NCBI GenBank assembly: GCA_018819175.1
Contig: JAHJQQ010000014.1
Coordinates: 62,001-126,000, forward strand
DNA length: 64,000 nucleotides
Direction of reading: 5' to 3'
Source of the DNA: Gammaproteobacteria bacterium
GTDB taxonomy: Bacteria; Pseudomonadota; Gammaproteobacteria; Thiohalobacterales; Thiohalobacteraceae
In this document: positions 58,374 through 64,000 of the stretch, in pieces
Layout of the letters: each line of letters opens with the position of its first letter
Position numbering within the stretch: position 1 is the first letter of the stretch
Notes under the pieces: model-generated
Databases searched by the model: none
What the model was told of the DNA's origin: nothing
The model's input: only the letters and a program-made list of their open reading frames with translations
Position numbers and translations under genes: made by a program

Positions 58374-59366
58374 TCAGGTGCCGCAGGCGGAGCTGGGGAC
58401 ATTGGCCGACTGTTGGCCATGGAGTTGAAGGGTGCCAGTCAATTGACTGACATTGCTTAATTTATGTCGATCCAGGTAGGCGACGATGCCGGCATTCAGT
58501 TTTTGGCAGACCAGCGGGTCATAGAACAATGCGGTACCCACACCGATCGCACTGGCGCCGGCGATCAGGAACTCCAGCGCATCGTTGACGGTGGTGATGC
58601 CGCCCTGGCCGATAATCGGGATGTCATGCGCCCGACAGACCTGTGCCACCTGATGCACCTTCAATAAGGCAATGGGTTTGATGGCTGGACCGGACAGGCC
58701 GCCCTGATTGTTGCCGATCACGGTGGTGCGGCTTTCGACATCGACGGCCATACCCATTAGTGTGTTGATGACCGCAAAGCCATCGGTGCCGGCCTCGATA
58801 CAGCGGCGCGCATTCTCGGCGATATTGGTCTGGTTCGGCGACAGCTTGGTGATGAGTGGCTTCTTGGTGGCTTTGCGGCAGGCCTCGACAACACGTGCCG
58901 ACATATCCGGATCATTGCCGAAGGCGACACCGCCCTCCTTCACATTCGGACAGGAGATGTTGATCTCGATGGCGTCGATGGGCGAATCATCGAAGCGTTT
59001 GGTGACGTTGAAGTATTCCTCGATGGTGGAGCCGGAGACGTTGGCGATGAAGCGCGTCTCGCTGAAATCCAGCGTCGGCAGGATCTCATCAACGACTTTA
59101 TCCACGCCGGGATTCTGCAGGCCGATGGCGTTGAGCATGCCGTCCGGGGTTTCATAGACCCGATGTGGCGGATTGCCCAGGCGCGGTTTTTCGGTCGTGC
59201 CCTTCAGACAAATGGCGCCGACATCGCGATTGGAGAAGCCGGCGATGCGGGTATATTCCTCGCCGAAGCCGACACAGCCGGACAGCAGCACGAGCGGCGA
59301 ATCGAAATGCATGCCGCAGAAGCTGATGGCCAGTTTATTTTTGTCCTCAGTCGTCATCTTGCTCAT
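58374..59366 (-). CDS. pyrD: Dihydroorotate dehydrogenase, class 1 (PyrD-type)
   Basis: The product (330 residues from ATG 59366; ATG 59357 possible) is a flavin TIM-barrel enzyme that oxidises dihydroorotate to orotate. Class 1 features are the N-terminal CGMHFDSPLVLLSGCVGFGEE, GLQNPGVDKVV, the active-site loop NISCPNVKEGG with catalytic cysteine (class 2 has serine), KLSPNQTNI, GFAVINTL, GGLSGPAIKPIAL and the FMN phosphate site GQGGITTVNDALEFLIAGASAIGVGTALF. The pattern is nearest class 1B. The electron-transfer partner PyrK is not visible nearby. It is divergent from trmL. Confidence 0.9.
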   Translation of the reverse strand: MSKMTTEDKNKLAISFCGMHFDSPLVLLSGCVGFGEEYTRIAGFSNRDVGAICLKGTTEKPRLGNPPHRVYETPDGMLNAIGLQNPGVDKVVDEILPTLDFSETRFIANVSGSTIEEYFNVTKRFDDSPIDAIEINISCPNVKEGGVAFGNDPDMSARVVEACRKATKKPLITKLSPNQTNIAENARRCIEAGTDGFAVINTLMGMAVDVESRTTVIGNNQGGLSGPAIKPIALLKVHQVAQVCRAHDIPIIGQGGITTVNDALEFLIAGASAIGVGTALFYDPLVCQKLNAGIVAYLDRHKLSNVSQLTGTLQLHGQQSANVPSSACGT

Positions 59367-59435
59367 CACCACGGAAAAACCCAGGACATTGCTTTATCAT
59401 TCGGTGACCTTCCGTGTGCTTCCGTGGCCAATCAA

Positions 59436-59900
59436 ATGTTTCATGTCGTTCTGTATCAGCCGGAGATCCCGCCCAACACCGGCAATATCATACGCCTTTG
59501 CGCCAACACCGGCAGCCACCTACATCTGATCCATCCGCTCGGTTTTGCGCTCGACGACAGCAAGCTCAAACGTGCCGGCCTGGATTATCACGAATGGGCC
59601 GAGCTGCGTGAACATGCCGATTTCGAGGCGTTTCTTGCCAGCGTTCAACCCGCGCGGTTATTTGCCTTGTCCACGCGTGGGACCCAGCGTCACGATCAGG
59701 TCCAGTTTGCGGCGGGTGATGCCTTGCTGTTCGGCCCCGAGACACGTGGGCTGCCCGCCGATCTATTGGCAGGTCTGCCGCCTGAGCGGGTATTGCGTCT
59801 GCCCATGCGCCCGAATGTGCGCAGCCTCAATCTGTCCAACAGTGTCGCGGTGGTGGTGTATGAGGCCTGGCGGCAGTTGGGATTTCCGGGTGGTAGCTAA
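59436..59900 (+). CDS. trmL: tRNA (cytidine/uridine-34 2'-O)-methyltransferase TrmL
   Basis: TrmL methylates the wobble-nucleotide ribose of tRNA-Leu isoacceptors. Start ATG 59436 gives 154 residues, the family length; the longer frame upstream overlaps pyrD antisense. It is a minimal SPOUT enzyme: MFHVVLYQPEIPPNTGNIIRLCANTG, HLIHPLGFALDDSKLKRAGLDYHEW, and the knotted SAM site LLFGPETRGLP ... LPMRPNVRSLNLSNSVAVVVYEAWRQL. All three SPOUT motifs are present. Confidence 0.95.
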   Translation: MFHVVLYQPEIPPNTGNIIRLCANTGSHLHLIHPLGFALDDSKLKRAGLDYHEWAELREHADFEAFLASVQPARLFALSTRGTQRHDQVQFAAGDALLFGPETRGLPADLLAGLPPERVLRLPMRPNVRSLNLSNSVAVVVYEAWRQLGFPGGS

Positions 59901-59905
59901 TTTTT

Positions 59906-60036
59906 GTCTCGCGCAAAGACGCAAAGTCGCTAAGGGTTAAAATCAAAAACCTTGTTCAGCAAGTCGCACTTCCACAAAATAACTTGGCGCTCTTTGCGCC
60001 TTTGCGCCTTTGCGCCTTTGCGCCTTTGCGCGAGAC
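59906..60036. repeat. Inverted repeat with octamer tandem array between trmL and gpsA
   Basis: GTCTCGCGCAAAG (59906-59918) and CTTTGCGCGAGAC (60024-60036) are perfect 13-bp inverted ends. Next to the right end are five tandem octamers TTTGCGCC (59993-60032, last unit ending G). The element fills the gap between the convergent trmL and gpsA; no gene is visible in it. It resembles widespread 'GCGCAAAG' intergenic repeats. Confidence 0.85.
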
Positions 60037-60043
60037 AAGGTTT

Positions 60044-61048
60044 TCAATCCGTCTCAGCCTTAGGCTCCCGCGCCAGCAGCGTTTGCACAGCTTCACGCGG
60101 GTCGAGATTCTCATACAGCACCCGATACACCTGCTCGGTAATGGGCAGATCGACTTTGTATTGTTTGCCGAGCTTGTGAATCTCGCGCGCGGTGTCGACG
60201 CCTTCGATAACTTGATCAATCGACTTCTGTGCAGCGGCGCGTGATTGACCGCGACCGAGCGCCAACCCCATGCGTCGATTGCGTGATTGATCGTCGGTAC
60301 AGGTCAGTACCAGATCACCGACGCCGGCCAAGCCCATGAAGGTTTCGCGATGCCCGCCCAGTGCTTCACCCAGGCGGATCATTTCGGCCAGGCCGCGGGT
60401 GATGAGTGCGGCGCGGCTGTTGGCACCAAAGCCCAGGCCGTCGGAGATGCCGGCGGCGATGGCCAACACGTTTTTCAACGCGCCGCCGATTTCGACCCCG
60501 ACGCGATCATTGCTGGTATAGGCGCGGAAGCTGGTTCCGCGCAACAACGCCGCGAAGTGTTCCGCGGTGCGCAGGTCACTCCCGGCAACGGTGGCCGCGG
60601 TCGGCAATCCTGCAGCGACTTCGCGCGCGAACGTGGGCCCGGAGATAACGGCGTGCGGCTGGTCGGGCAAGACCTCTTCGGCCACTTCGTGCAGCAATTT
60701 CCCGGAGGCCATTTCCAGGCCCTTGGTGGCCCAGGCCAGCGCGGTGTCAGGCTGCAGTTTGGTCGAGATGAGGTTTAGAACCTCCCGGAAGGCGTGGCTG
60801 GGAACCGCCACCAGCACATCGGCCTGATCGGCAAGTGCCGCACCGAGATCGGCGTAGATGCTGATGCCGTCAGGGAAAGGCGTGTCTGGCAAATAGCGCG
60901 CGTTACATCGCGCGCGCGCCAATTCGGCCATGACTGCGGGCTCATTTCCCCACAGGCGTACCGCATGACCATTGCGTGCCAGCAGAATCGCCAGCGCTGT
61001 CCCCCAGGAGCCGGTACCGAGGACGGCGATGGGGCGTGGCGCGTTCAT
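60044..61048 (-). CDS. gpsA: Glycerol-3-phosphate dehydrogenase [NAD(P)+]
   Basis: GpsA reduces dihydroxyacetone phosphate to sn-glycerol 3-phosphate for phospholipid synthesis. Start ATG 61048 gives 334 residues. It has the Rossmann motif IAVLGTGSWGTALAILLARNG, AVPSHAFREVL, the catalytic lysine in ATKGLE, SGPTFAREVAAGLPTA, GVEIGGALKNVLAIAAGISDGL (second catalytic lysine), NSRAALITRGLAEMIRLGEALGG and GLAGVGDLVLTCTDDQSRNRRMG. It lies 13 bases after secB. The upstream frame to 61132 overlaps secB and is not used. Confidence 0.97.
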   Translation of the reverse strand: MNAPRPIAVLGTGSWGTALAILLARNGHAVRLWGNEPAVMAELARARCNARYLPDTPFPDGISIYADLGAALADQADVLVAVPSHAFREVLNLISTKLQPDTALAWATKGLEMASGKLLHEVAEEVLPDQPHAVISGPTFAREVAAGLPTAATVAGSDLRTAEHFAALLRGTSFRAYTSNDRVGVEIGGALKNVLAIAAGISDGLGFGANSRAALITRGLAEMIRLGEALGGHRETFMGLAGVGDLVLTCTDDQSRNRRMGLALGRGQSRAAAQKSIDQVIEGVDTAREIHKLGKQYKVDLPITEQVYRVLYENLDPREAVQTLLAREPKAETD

Positions 61049-61061
61049 AGGTGTCGTTCTA

Positions 61062-61538
61062 TCAGTGTTGGGGTTGGCTGGGGTCAGATACTTGCGCTTG
61101 TACTTTTTGGATCTGCTGCGCGAACAGGGCATCGAAGTTGATCGGCGCGAGTACCAGTTGTGGGAAGCCGCCTCGCGCGACTAAGTCAGATACAGTCTCA
61201 CGCGCATAGGGATACAGGGTGCCGGGGCAGAAGGCGCCGATCATGGGTGCGAGTTCCGCCTCAGGAAAACCCTGCATAGCGAAGATGCCGGCCTGCTGTA
61301 CTTCGGCCAGATAAGCGGTGTTTTCACCTAACTTGGCGGTCACGGTGAGCGAGAGCACAACCTCATGCACACCCTCGGCGATTTTGCTGGATTGGGTATT
61401 CAGTTCCAGATTGATTTCCGGTTTCCAGTCCATGGTGAAGATCGAAGGCGAATTGGGCGTCTCGAACGACATGTCTTTCACATAGATTTTCTGAATGCCG
61501 AAATTCTTCTGATCGGCCTGTGCATTTTGCTCTGCCAT
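61062..61538 (-). CDS. secB: Protein-export chaperone SecB
   Basis: SecB keeps precursor proteins unfolded and hands them to SecA. Start ATG 61538 (MAEQNAQADQ) gives 158 residues; ATG 61550 is possible. Signatures are IQKIYVKDMSFETPNSPSIF, ELNTQSSKIAEGVHEVVLSLTVTAKLGE, AEVQQAGIFAMQGFPEAELAPMIGAFCPGTLYPYARE and GGFPQLVLAPINFDALFAQQ. Tetramer and SecA-binding residues look intact. It lies in the usual grxC-secB-gpsA order. Confidence 0.97.
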   Translation of the reverse strand: MAEQNAQADQKNFGIQKIYVKDMSFETPNSPSIFTMDWKPEINLELNTQSSKIAEGVHEVVLSLTVTAKLGENTAYLAEVQQAGIFAMQGFPEAELAPMIGAFCPGTLYPYARETVSDLVARGGFPQLVLAPINFDALFAQQIQKVQAQVSDPSQPQH

Positions 61539-61677
61539 GGTGGGTTCCATATTTAGATGGTGAATCGGATGCTGCGAGTGGCGGCCTTGGGGCTGCTCTG
61601 GTTGCTGCCGGCTATTATGCCAGATTGTTCAGGGCGCAGCGCAGCATGGCTCAGAGGGCATTTGTCTATGTATGGAT

Positions 61678-61938
61678 TTAGCCTGCCGCGCCAAGGAGTG
61701 GGTCAAGTTTGCTTTGGTTTTCCAGGGCTAACATGTCATCACAGCCACCAACATGGAAATCGTCGATAAAAATCTGCGGGACACTGGTGCGTCCGCTGCG
61801 GCGGATCATTTCTTCACGCAGGTGAGGCTCCAGATCCACGCGAATATCGGTGTAGTTAACGCCCTTGCGGTCCAATAGCATGCGTGCACGCACGCAGTAG
61901 GGGCAGAATCCAGTGCTGTACATAACGACGTCGGGCAT
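61678..61938 (-). CDS. grxC: Glutaredoxin 3
   Basis: A dithiol glutaredoxin of 86 residues with the CPYC active site (TGFCPYCVRARMLL), the cis-proline segment TSVPQIFIDD and GGCDDMLAL for glutathione binding. It reduces protein disulfides using glutathione. It lies 8 bases after the rhodanese gene and 139 bases before secB, in the yibN-grxC-secB-gpsA order known from E. coli. Confidence 0.95.
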   Translation of the reverse strand: MPDVVMYSTGFCPYCVRARMLLDRKGVNYTDIRVDLEPHLREEMIRRSGRTSVPQIFIDDFHVGGCDDMLALENQSKLDPLLGAAG

Positions 61939-61946
61939 GGCAGTGA

Positions 61947-62381
61947 TTATTTTTTGGTGACGGGAAGATTGGCGTTTTGCCAGGCGACGATGCCGCCGGC
62001 CAGGTTGAATACGCTGGAAAATCCCTGTTTGCGCAGCAGGCTGGCGGCGCTATTGGAGCGATTGCCGGTGCGGCAATAGGCCACCAGGGTTTGGTTGCGG
62101 AATTTTTCGAGCTCCTGAATGCGCTTGCTCAGTTGTCCAAGCGGTATATGGACGGCATTGGCAAGGTGGCCTTGTTGGTACTCGTTTTCCTCGCGCACAT
62201 CCAGGACCACGGTGTTATCGGCATTCAGGGTCTGGGTGGCGGCATGTGGCCCCAGTTGTGGTGCGCCATACAGACGGGTGCGTATTTCGTTGATGATCAG
62301 CAGTGCGCTGACGACGACGAAGGCAAGGCTTAAGGCCCAATGATTGGCGACAAATTCCATCAAACGACTGAAGGTGTTCAT
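61947..62381 (-). CDS. Membrane-anchored rhodanese-like protein (YibN-type)
   Basis: The 144-residue protein has one N-terminal membrane helix (WALSLAFVVVSALLIINEI, about 14-32) and a single rhodanese domain (about 48-140): VVLDVREENEYQQGHLANAVHIPLGQL, active-site loop YCRTGNRSNSAA with the catalytic cysteine, and VFNLAGGIVAWQNANLPV. It corresponds in length, layout and gene order to E. coli YibN. It probably transfers sulfane sulfur or binds membrane partners; the true acceptor is unknown. The nearby ArsR-family persulfide-sensor-like regulator makes a sulfur role more likely. Confidence 0.88.
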   Translation of the reverse strand: MNTFSRLMEFVANHWALSLAFVVVSALLIINEIRTRLYGAPQLGPHAATQTLNADNTVVLDVREENEYQQGHLANAVHIPLGQLSKRIQELEKFRNQTLVAYCRTGNRSNSAASLLRKQGFSSVFNLAGGIVAWQNANLPVTKK

Positions 62382-62478
62382 GTAACAGGATTATCCAAAG
62401 CAAACGCCATTAAGACCAGAGGGTGTCGTGGGCATCAATGACGGGGAGTAGCGGACGTCGATAGTGTAAGACAGGCCA

Positions 62479-62799
62479 CTATTGGCGCGAACAAAATACC
62501 TCGCGCATCATACCGATCAAGCGCAGGGTTCGGGAATCCCCAACCCGGTAGAACACGCGGTTGGCATCCTTGCGCGAAGCCAGGATGCCCTTGTCACGCA
62601 GAATCGCCAGATGCTGGGAAATGTTGCTTTGGGATGTGCCCACATGTTCGACGATGTCCTGCACACTGACCTCCTGATCCCCGAGTGTGCAGAGGATTTT
62701 CAGCCGTAGCGGATGGGACATGGCCTTGAGCGAGCGTGATGCCCGATCGATATCCTCGTCTTGGGTGATCAGATCTTCTTGAATCGCATCTACACTCAT
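62479..62799 (-). CDS. ArsR-family regulator, probable sulfane-sulfur sensor (SqrR/BigR-like)
   Basis: Start ATG 62799 gives 106 residues. It is a winged-helix ArsR protein (AMSHPLRLKILCTLGDQEVSVQDIVEHVGTSQSNISQHLAILRDKGILASRKDANRVFYRV in outline). It lacks the metal box ELCVCDL. Instead it has just two cysteines, C37 in LKILCTL and C103 in MREVFCS, 66 residues apart. BigR, SqrR and YgaV have their redox cysteine pair in the same two places with the same separation, and sense persulfides by forming a tetrasulfide or disulfide. It lies 97 bases upstream of the rhodanese gene and divergent from gpmI, and probably represses its own operon. Confidence 0.85.
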   Translation of the reverse strand: MSVDAIQEDLITQDEDIDRASRSLKAMSHPLRLKILCTLGDQEVSVQDIVEHVGTSQSNISQHLAILRDKGILASRKDANRVFYRVGDSRTLRLIGMMREVFCSRQ

Positions 62800-62882
62800 T
62801 AGGTCAGCCTCAGGCGGGACTCGGCACAGGGAGCAAGCTCGGTGTGTATCGTAAAACATCATCATGACCCACACTGCACTTC

Positions 62883-62906
62883 ATTATTAAAACACTATAC
62901 AATAAT
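62883..62906. promoter_or_regulatory. Candidate operator in the arsR-gpmI divergent region
   Basis: ATTATT (62883-62888) and AATAAT (62901-62906) form an inverted repeat with a 12-base spacer in an AT-rich block 84 bases upstream of the regulator start. AT-rich inverted repeats of this size are typical BigR/YgaV-type operators. It could control both the regulator and gpmI. Confidence 0.45.
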
Positions 62907-63035
62907 AAACCTTTTAAAGAACCTGACAACGTTGTTGATTCGCGGTCGTTGAGTTTGCACTCGGGCCTGTGGTGAAGATCGTCGATTCAGGTTAGACTTA
63001 TTCTAAACCTCTAGCAGGAACGGTAGAGCATCAGT

Positions 63036-64000
63036 ATGTCTGCAATCCCCAAGCCCATGGTCCTGGTCATTCTGGACGGATGGGGCTACTCGGAAGATAC
63101 TCATTTCAATGCCATCGCGGCTGCGCGCAAACCTGTCTGGGACAGATTATGGGCGCAATACCCGCATACCCTGATTCGAACCTCTGGCGCCGCAGTGGGT
63201 TTGCCTGCGGATCAAATGGGCAATTCCGAAGTGGGACATCTCAATCTTGGATCCGGCCGCGTGGTTTACCAGGAGTTCACGCGCGTCAGTCGCTCCATCA
63301 AGACCGGATCATTTTTCAAAAACAAAACCCTGACCGATGCGGTGGATCTGGCGATTACCAATGACCGGGCCGTGCATATCCTGGGGTTACTGTCTGCCGG
63401 TGGTGTCCACAGTCACGAGGCGCATATCCACGCCATGGTGGAACTTGCCGTCAAGCGTGGCGCGCCGAAAGTTTATCTGCATGCCTTTTTAGACGGTCGA
63501 GATACCCCGCCGCGCAGCGCGACATCATCGTTACACCTGATGGAGGAAAAATTTGCAGAATGCGGCGGGGGTCGCTTCGCTTCTATCATAGGTCGTTATT
63601 ACGCCATGGACCGTGATCATCGCTGGCCACGAATTCAGGCTGCCTATGACTTGATCACTCAAGGCAAAGGGGCGTTTCAGGCAAGCACTGCCTTGGAAGG
63701 TCTTGAAATGGCCTATGCCCGGGACGAAGCGGATGAATTTATCCAGGCTACGGTAATCGTGCCGCCCGGCGAGGCGCCAGTACGGGTCGAAGATGGTGAT
63801 GTCATGATCTTCATGAATTACCGTTCCGATCGTGCACGGCAGATTACTCGCCCCTTCATCGAGCCGGATTTCGATGGCTTCGAGCGCAAGGTGATTCCTC
63901 AGCTGGGTCGGTTCGCAAGCCTCACGGAATACAATTCTGAATTCGACATTCCCGTCGCCTTTCCCGCTGAACGGTTACAGAACGTCTTCGGTAGTTACGT
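63036..64000 (+). CDS. gpmI: 2,3-bisphosphoglycerate-independent phosphoglycerate mutase, 5' part
   Basis: GpmI interconverts 3- and 2-phosphoglycerate in glycolysis using two metal ions. Only the first 321 codons are in the window; the gene runs off the end. It has the metal-site N-terminus VLVILDGWGYSEDTHFNAIAAA, the phospho-serine motif GNSEVGHLNLGSGRVVYQE, LLSAGGVHSHEAHI, LHAFLDGRDTPPRSA, GRYYAMDRDHRWPRIQAAYDL and MNYRSDRARQITRPF. All expected active-site residues for this part are present. It is divergent from the ArsR-type regulator, as in many gammaproteobacteria where gpmI neighbours yibN-grxC-secB. Confidence 0.97.
   Translation, partial: MSAIPKPMVLVILDGWGYSEDTHFNAIAAARKPVWDRLWAQYPHTLIRTSGAAVGLPADQMGNSEVGHLNLGSGRVVYQEFTRVSRSIKTGSFFKNKTLTDAVDLAITNDRAVHILGLLSAGGVHSHEAHIHAMVELAVKRGAPKVYLHAFLDGRDTPPRSATSSLHLMEEKFAECGGGRFASIIGRYYAMDRDHRWPRIQAAYDLITQGKGAFQASTALEGLEMAYARDEADEFIQATVIVPPGEAPVRVEDGDVMIFMNYRSDRARQITRPFIEPDFDGFERKVIPQLGRFASLTEYNSEFDIPVAFPAERLQNVFGSY

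Noticed and set aside
59993..60032. Possible CRISPR array
   Set aside because: The units are 8 bases with no spacers, so this is a simple tandem repeat.
61557..61769. A 70-codon plus-strand frame in the secB-grxC gap
   Set aside because: It runs into grxC antisense, has no family match and no good ribosome-binding site; the hydrophobic start is probably chance.

Overview
The window is ordinary, gene-dense chromosome from a gammaproteobacterium. The gene orders xerC-hslVU-ubiE/J/B, rpmH-rnpA-yidD-yidC-mnmE / dnaA-dnaN-recF-gyrB, glnA-ntrB-ntrC and gpmI / yibN-grxC-secB-gpsA are all gammaproteobacterial. I cannot name the genus. The style (GC-rich, many TTG/GTG starts, abundant short palindromic repeats) would suit a sulfur-oxidising or Ectothiorhodospira/Acidiferrobacter-like lineage, but that is inference.

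Layout. 0-7.3 kb (+): xerC, hslV, hslU, a DUF971 protein, then the ubiquinone genes ubiE, ubiJ and ubiB with a small RDD membrane protein between. 7.3-11.2 kb (-): mnmE, yidC, yidD, rnpA, rpmH. 11.3-17.6 kb (+): dnaA, dnaN, recF, gyrB, with a probable replication origin in the AT-rich dnaA-dnaN gap. 17.6-23.4 kb (-): a CigR/RcnB-like lipoprotein, an acyltransferase, gmhB, a MazG-like protein, glyS, glyQ and a small outer-membrane barrel. 23.6-26.8 kb (+): an unknown protein and a PP-loop ATPase / TusA / CDF transporter operon. 26.8-31.8 kb (+): glnA, a DUF4124 protein and ntrBC, with NtrC sites and a sigma54 promoter that can be read in the sequence.

32.0-58.2 kb (-) holds two tandem type IV pilus-like assembly loci. 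The proximal one (45.6 to 32.1 kb) is an MSHA pilus locus: a PilN-like protein, mshJ, K, L, M, N, E, G, A, C, D, O, an MshP-like minor pilin fused to a predicted seven-bladed beta-propeller, and a PilM-like protein. The distal one (58.2 to 45.8 kb) is a paralogous set with its own AAA ATPase (plus SPOR domain), secretin, TPR protein, assembly ATPase, platform protein, GspL-like protein, PilO-like protein, MshK-like protein and three pilin-like proteins. Each locus starts just downstream of a good sigma54 (-24/-12) promoter match, and both assembly ATPases carry MshEN-type N-domains, so nitrogen/sigma54-type and cyclic-di-GMP control are both plausible.

58.4-64 kb: pyrD (-), trmL (+), then gpsA, secB, grxC, a membrane rhodanese (yibN) and an ArsR-family regulator (-) whose two cysteines match the SqrR/BigR persulfide sensors, and finally the truncated start of gpmI (+). 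Short palindromic repeats recur throughout. Two of them lie inside prepilin genes and are translated as leader peptide, and the mshE-mshG junction carries a tandem duplication of the mshE 3' end. I saw no tRNA, rRNA, CRISPR array, insertion sequence or prophage.
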